Shown in pieces: positions 58,441-64,000 of a stretch of DNA of 64,000 nt. The notes below the pieces were generated by a model. That model was not told the DNA's origin, searched no databases, and saw only the letters and a list, made by a program, of their open reading frames with translations. The position numbers and the translations under genes were made by a program. Source of the DNA: Paralichthys olivaceus (lineage: Eukaryota > Chordata > Actinopteri > Pleuronectiformes > Paralichthyidae); contig NC_091096.1 of NCBI RefSeq assembly GCF_024713975.1, forward strand, positions 17,828,458-17,892,457. The letters are read 5' to 3'. Each line of letters begins with the position of its first letter. Position 1 is the stretch's first letter.

Positions 58441-59724
58441 TTGCGAGCAGGTTGTGGAGTGAGAGCTGGTTGAAAAGGGAGCGATGCCGTTGCCTTGTGT
58501 GCGGAGCCTTTTCTGTGCTGCTTCCTCTTTTATAGTCTGACCTTTCTCTTAATTGGCTGCCATGTCTTTACACTGAGATTCTGTTGGTCTCCCAGCCAAG
58601 TAATTTCTCCCCCTCTCCCAGCTAAAGCGTTTCCCTCTGACCCATAAATTGGAAGTGCTTTAACCTTTCCTGAGTGCTCACTTTATAGTGCTCTCTTTAT
58701 TCTTTTATTATGCAGATGAAATGGATTTTCAAATTTAAAAAATGTGAGTGGTGTCACTCACACCTGCGTTCTTATAGTAAACCTTTTTATCCTCAAATTT
58801 GGTTGCAAAGCTACATTTTCAAAGTTAGCACATGACAGAATGACAGCGAAACATTAATTCAGTTAGTTATTTAATATGACTGTATGAAGACTGCTGTTTG
58901 CATTATTGCTGAAAATCCCCTTCTCTTTATAGTCAATAATCCCTAATTTACCTAAATCAACTGATGCATGAAACAATAATGATAAGAAATGAAGGCCTAG
59001 TTTACCCATTTCCTCCAGTTATCTATAAAAGCCATTACGTGTGCATTAATCAACTATCTATTAGGCTAAACAAGGTTCATAATATATCTGTAAAAGTGTA
59101 TGTGTGTGCTCGGGGTGTAATATACTTGATGTATTGATATGTTTATTTCAATTTATTTCAAGACCTCATCCTGCGAGTCTGACCCCGAAATCAATACCTT
59201 CATTTATGGTCCACCACCTTCAATCAATTCTGGCCCTGTCTCCTCTCCACGATGGACTGCCTCTGACTGGACACATGTAAGCAGAGCTACACAGCTCTCT
59301 CGCTCTCTCTCTCTTCTGTGTCGCTGTGCAGTGGGAGGTAACTGGTCGCTCAAATCCTTGATTGGCTGCCGGTCATCATCCCACAGCCTTTCCCCGGCTC
59401 CTCACTCCTTTCTCAGCATCCTCCTCCGGCTCTCGCCTCTCCGCTTGCGCTCTTGACTGGCAGCTATATAGCTCTGATTCATGATAAACAAAAGTACACA
59501 GCCACGGGCAGAATGAGAGAGGCACATGCGGAACAAATGCAAATGGACCTTAGTTCTGTCATGAGCTGCTTCTCTCTCCACGCTACGCTCTCTGTCTCAC
59601 CCATTCTGGCAGACTTATCAGCAGTAATGCATAATCTCATTCCTTTGAAATATAGATGCTGTGTACATGTAGATGTGCTCTGGCATCCCTTTGACCACAC
59701 CACAGAATTGTATTCCTAATGTAA

Positions 59725-60180
59725 GAAAAGCTGTTCAAGACAACGCCTGGGCCTTGCGAGGGAGGTTTAGCCATTTAGCCGGGTCGCCTCCTTTTAGAAA
59801 GGCGTAAGGTTGGGGAAAGCCAAAGGTTTTATTCTTTTTAAAAAGCATGCATGAGCTGGCAGTATTGCTCAAACCGCCTCCTCAGGATTTATTAGCCAAT
59901 TTCCACTACCATTGTCTTTCACTTCAATCTCAGAAGTGAGGGCGCACTGGGCAGAATATAGGGCTGCAATCATCCGAGTGTGTGGCGACAAAACCTCCAG
60001 CACTCGCACCTGGAACTCAATAGATATTCATGAACATTCTCGTATTTAGAGAAGGAAATAACTTAATACCGACAGTGTCGATGGAATAATAGCCATTTCC
60101 TGCCTGACTTGCAGCCCCTCAGAAAATGAGATTGCGCTGGCCGTCATTTTTCTTGTCTACTGGGTGTTTCCACGCAGAGG
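59725..60180. promoter_or_regulatory. candidate conserved non-coding element
   Basis: About 450 bases of complex sequence with CpGs and clustered motifs (GGATTTATTAGCCAATTTCC, AATAGATATTCATGAACATT, GGAATAATAGCCATTTCC). It is one of the most enhancer-like stretches in the desert by eye. Inference only. Confidence 0.35.
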
Positions 60181-62060
60181 TCTATGGCTGCAGCTATGCT
60201 CCCTGCATTGGCAATGAGGTATAGATAGAGAGAGCGGCGGAAGAGAGAGGGAGGGCGAGAGAGGAAGAGCGAGACAGAGGGAAAGAGAGAGACTGAGGGT
60301 GACTGAGTGAGACAGGCCGACTCCAACAGGAGACAGAGGATTATTGTCAGCTTTACCATGAATAAAAATGAAGGTTAAATAGAAAATAAAAACATAAAAT
60401 GTGACAGGATCATAATGTGTGCCATTTTCTGAAACGCCAACTTGGTGTCGCTCGTACCAACCTGTATTCCTAAAGGTAAAACACCTCCTGCGCTTCAGTG
60501 TAAACAGGACTCCACTCGACCGAGCTGAGAGATGCTGCTCCCCGGCTGAACAAAGGCAAATATTTCATTTGTACCATGATTATGACTGATTACTTTAGCC
60601 AGACATGGGGATGCAAGTGTGTCCACACAGGATAAGAGATGGGGAAAAAAACAAAAACGGGAGAAAAAGAAAAAGAAGATAGAGGAGGGACTTGAGTGAC
60701 ATAAATGGATGCCTGACCTGAGAGACAAAGGAATCTTACAAACTATTCCTTACCATTACTCGGCCTGTCACGTTACCCCGCCACCGCTCTTATAAATGAA
60801 CCATTTCACAGAGGAGCTCAATCCTGCAGCCCTCTCTCTTCTCCACAATTAGGTTTCTCCTCTTTGTAAGCCTTCCTTATCTCTTTGCTTTTACTCAGGC
60901 CTTCATCAGCGCAGACATATATCACGATTTTCCTTTCCATTCCATTCTCATTCAGACCTTCATCCTCACGAGTGCACAGCATACATCATGAGTTCAGGAG
61001 AAGCTTTTAAACATTCTGGTAAAGGTTGTTGCTATAACTGTTTCTAAGCAAAACCTACTGAAACTTAAAGGTTGCTTTGGAAATTTGCTTATTTTTTAAA
61101 ATCCTCTTCACAACCTGAAAGCCATCGATAAGAAAAGTCTGAAATAAAATAATTTAAAAGATGGAATCTGTGGCCCCTGAGAACTGTAATAAACAGGAAC
61201 AATCATTTAATTTAGTCTGAACTAAATTATTCACTGGTGTACCTTTCTGTCCCTAACCTACCACCTGTACGGACCCTGCCGGTGTTCTCATTGCGCATGA
61301 CCGGAGTCTTCAGCCAGAGAGACACACACCGCTGTAGAAGAGACGTTAGCCAGAAGTTAGAGATCGTGTCATGGAACATTTGTCTTCCATCAGCTTTTTT
61401 TAAGAGGGGGCCAGTGTGAGGGGGGGGGGTTAGTTTTTCCAGGTTAACCTACCTTAGTTTTAAATTTGATGCGGGGCTGAAAGACATAAAAACACTCACC
61501 ATACACCTTTACATATTGGGGGCCTTATTTTTGTGCAATTAATTTGGACTAAAATATATTTTTTCTTAACTGTTGAAAGTACTTTCACAAAGAAAACAAA
61601 TATTACTTGACATAGATAAGCAACATTTTAATTTAACAACATATTTCAGACATATTGCCAGACACTGCTCTGGGTTAAAATGATCCCGGTCTGGTGCTCT
61701 CAATTTTAGGCGCAGTTCTTACATCCCAGCAGGACCCTCACATCGGTCTGGAACCGAGTCCATGCTAGAGCTTTGGCTCCTGTATGAGCTTCTGAAAGAA
61801 AATGGAAAATCTCTTCTTTCTCATTGCTGGATAATAGAATGAGCTTAGCAATAATTATAGCAATGGGCAGTGCTGTTGATGTAAATTTGTCAGGCTCACA
61901 GTAAATAAAGGCCTTAAGACAATGCCTCAAAACTGAAAATGTACTTCATCAGTGGACGAGCTAAATCCAGACTTTCTTCACGATTCATCTTGACCTGTCA
62001 TGTCAGCCTTTAGCTGAAAGACCATAAAAAAAAACTTCTGGTACAAGCAGGTATAATAAG
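60181..62060. other. gene-free DNA
   Basis: A GA-rich tract (60,220-60,300), a balanced piece at 60,740-60,990, and otherwise AT-rich DNA. No exon recognised. Confidence 0.55.
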
Positions 62061-62399
62061 ATTGCACTGCTGAGCACACAAGAGGCCTGATTCCCTCAGT
62101 GAGTCTCTACAGAGAGTTAGTAGACCAAATCCAGGAATGGGTGGCTGAGCTTTGGTCATTTCAGTGCGTCACTCAGGGCACACAAACAGCAGTCAGAGGA
62201 GGAAAGTCTTGCTATTTTTGGCTGAGTTGAGAGGCTCCTCTGTGGCTTGAGAAACAGGGATGAGCCAAAGCGTGTGAGTGGGGGATTTTATGTGGGATAA
62301 TAATATGAATTTGCGCCATAAGGGGAGATTTTTCTTTGCAATAATGGGGGTTAGGGACAATGAAAGATTGTGTGGAGGAGAAGTGGTGGTAGTACTTGG

Positions 62400-62830
62400 G
62401 GAGTTGGACGGGAGGGTGGTGGTGGAGGAGTGGTGCTGTTTAAATTAATCTGATCTTGGATGCCTCAGAGACGGGGCCGGTGTGAGCTCGCCACGCACCC
62501 AGACAGAAATCTGAGCAGATTGCACCACTGCTTTGTATTCCAAATTAATTGGCCTCTGAAGATCGCCCTCCGCCCCTCACAACACTACTGATGCACATTT
62601 TCCTCCCCTCAATTAAAAGTGTGTACCCCTCCCATAGCCCTCTCTGCTCATTCCCCAAGACTTCTTGCTCCCCTTGTTACCAAGAACAAACTGGACCCTC
62701 ACGTCTGAGCTCAGCAGGACTGTAGGGAAAAAGCACAAACTGAAAGGGGGGGGTAATTATAATAATCCATCACTCTGAGTGTATAGTAATTGTCATTAAT
62801 TGAGCTTAAAAGGTGAGGCTGTCTGTATTT
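62400..62830. promoter_or_regulatory. candidate conserved non-coding element
   Basis: Complex sequence with many TAAT cores (TTTAAATTAATCTGATC, CCAAATTAATTGGCC, CTCAATTAAAAG, GTAATTATAATAATCC, GTCATTAATTGAGC) and TCTGATC/GCAGATTG motifs. The density of homeodomain-type sites is high. Confidence 0.4.
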
Positions 62831-64000
62831 TACATTTATATCCATACTAACAAGTATTAGCTGTTGTTTATTAGCTGTTGCTTATTCCTCTGTGCCGCAG
62901 CAGCGTTATCAGAAAACTATAACACATTAATGAGCCACATTGTTGCACTGGGTGACATGTTCTTCATGACACTGTACATGAATACTGTTTATTTTGAGTT
63001 GATCCCACATTCACCCTCCTGCTGCCTCCACTACACACTTAAAGTAAAACTAAAAACCAGTTATGTGCCAATCCACAACTGCAAAATAGTTCACAACAAT
63101 TTCAATGTTTTACTCCTTTGTAGCATTTGAAATATGTTTAATAAAATCTACAGGACCCAGCTTTCTTGCTTCTCGAAGGGCCTATATGCTGATCCTTAGG
63201 TTGGTGGGAAACCATAACCAGTGAATGTTTTGTATAAAATTTCTCTAAAAGTCCTAAAAAGATCCATCCACTGCTCATCCTGGTCTTATCTGCTATTTAA
63301 AATGTTTTGCTTGACACTAGGATAAATAGATTTTTACAACTATCTAGTCTGCTACCAGGAACCTAACGTGGAAGTGGCTGGTAGTATGAACATGGGAAGA
63401 GTTGGTTACTATCCTAATATCCTACTGGCCTCAGAGGAATTCAAGTCAACACAAGAGAATAGTATCATCTTTTGTTTTCTATTTGAGAGATAATAACAAT
63501 GTTTGGTTGTTCTGTTCTTGATGAACTGTGAAAGTTCCTTGTGCAGCAGGGGGCCACATGCTGTTATTATGCTGCTCCTTATAAAGGAAAGTCAGTCATG
63601 ATAGACTCAAGATAACAATACCAGCCAAAACAAAATGGTGATGATAAACAAACAAAAAGAACTCCAGTGTATATCCAAGGTCTGTGTTTGATGCTTTATA
63701 TCACATGTTGGGAGCCTTCCGTCTGTGAGCTGAAAATGGCCCATGAGACAATTTGATCTGCCCCATAAATAAATTCATAAATACAAAATAGCAACAAAGA
63801 AATACAAAAGAATTGTGATGACAGCAATTAGTTTTTGGTCTGTGATAAGAGAAAACATAAAACATTAGACGAACATGTCCTTCACGGTGGTGCCTTTCGG
63901 GCCTGTCAGTTCATGGTCAAGGTTAAAAGAAAAGTAGATGCAGAATATTGCGCCCAAGAGAAAATGTCAAATGATGAAAACAAGCCAGTGTTCATAGTTT
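62831..64000. other. gene-free DNA to window end
   Basis: AT-rich, no exon recognised apart from short open frames. Confidence 0.55.
63541..63559 (+). promoter_or_regulatory. candidate CTCF site
   Basis: GTGCAGCAGGGGGCCACAT contains the CAGCAGGGGGC core. Confidence 0.25.

Overview
The window is vertebrate, almost certainly teleost fish, nuclear DNA. It has spliced genes with GT..AG introns, long CA/GT microsatellites, and several non-autonomous DNA transposons of the kinds scattered through fish genomes. There are three protein-coding loci, one probable long non-coding RNA (lncRNA) locus and about 24 kb of gene-free DNA. All exon boundaries were placed by hand from splice signals and reading phase; no transcript data or alignments were available.

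Layout. (1) 1-20,590, plus strand: the 3' part of tcf7l1 (TCF/LEF, the HMG-box effector of Wnt signalling). Nine coding exons give the last ~450 residues; the beta-catenin-binding N-terminus must lie left of the window. (2) 20,591-26,600: intergenic DNA with nested mobile elements. These include a hAT-type element with an 8-bp target duplication that lies inside an antisense 18S rRNA pseudogene fragment, and a small TTAA-flanked MITE. (3) 27,213-30,648, plus: tgoln2 (TGN38/46), a trans-Golgi membrane protein with a signal peptide, a 13 x 9-residue repeat, one transmembrane segment and a YxxPhi sorting signal. TCF7L1 next to TGOLN2 is also the human 2p11.2 order. (4) 33,099-33,644, minus: an intronless dual-specificity phosphatase of the DUSP14/18/21 group, closest to DUSP18. 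(5) about 35,850-40,215, plus: a probable spliced lncRNA. Its long last exon has nine exact TACTAAC heptamers within 992 bases, UGU-rich tracts on either side, and a poly(A) signal at 40,188. This is the hallmark of mammalian Gomafu/MIAT, whose UACUAAC repeats bind SF1 and QKI and which associates with CELF3. I consider this the most interesting object in the window. (6) 40,216-64,000: no gene recognised. Microsatellites, repeat copies and islands of balanced, homeodomain-site-rich sequence look like conserved non-coding elements of a developmental gene desert.

How the parts relate: tcf7l1 acts at Wnt target genes, mainly as a repressor; tgoln2 cycles between the trans-Golgi network and the cell surface; the phosphatase is a small catalytic-only enzyme. 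They are neighbours, not a pathway. Candidate CTCF sites at 23,981, 33,789, 40,755 and 63,541 could divide the segment into regulatory blocks.
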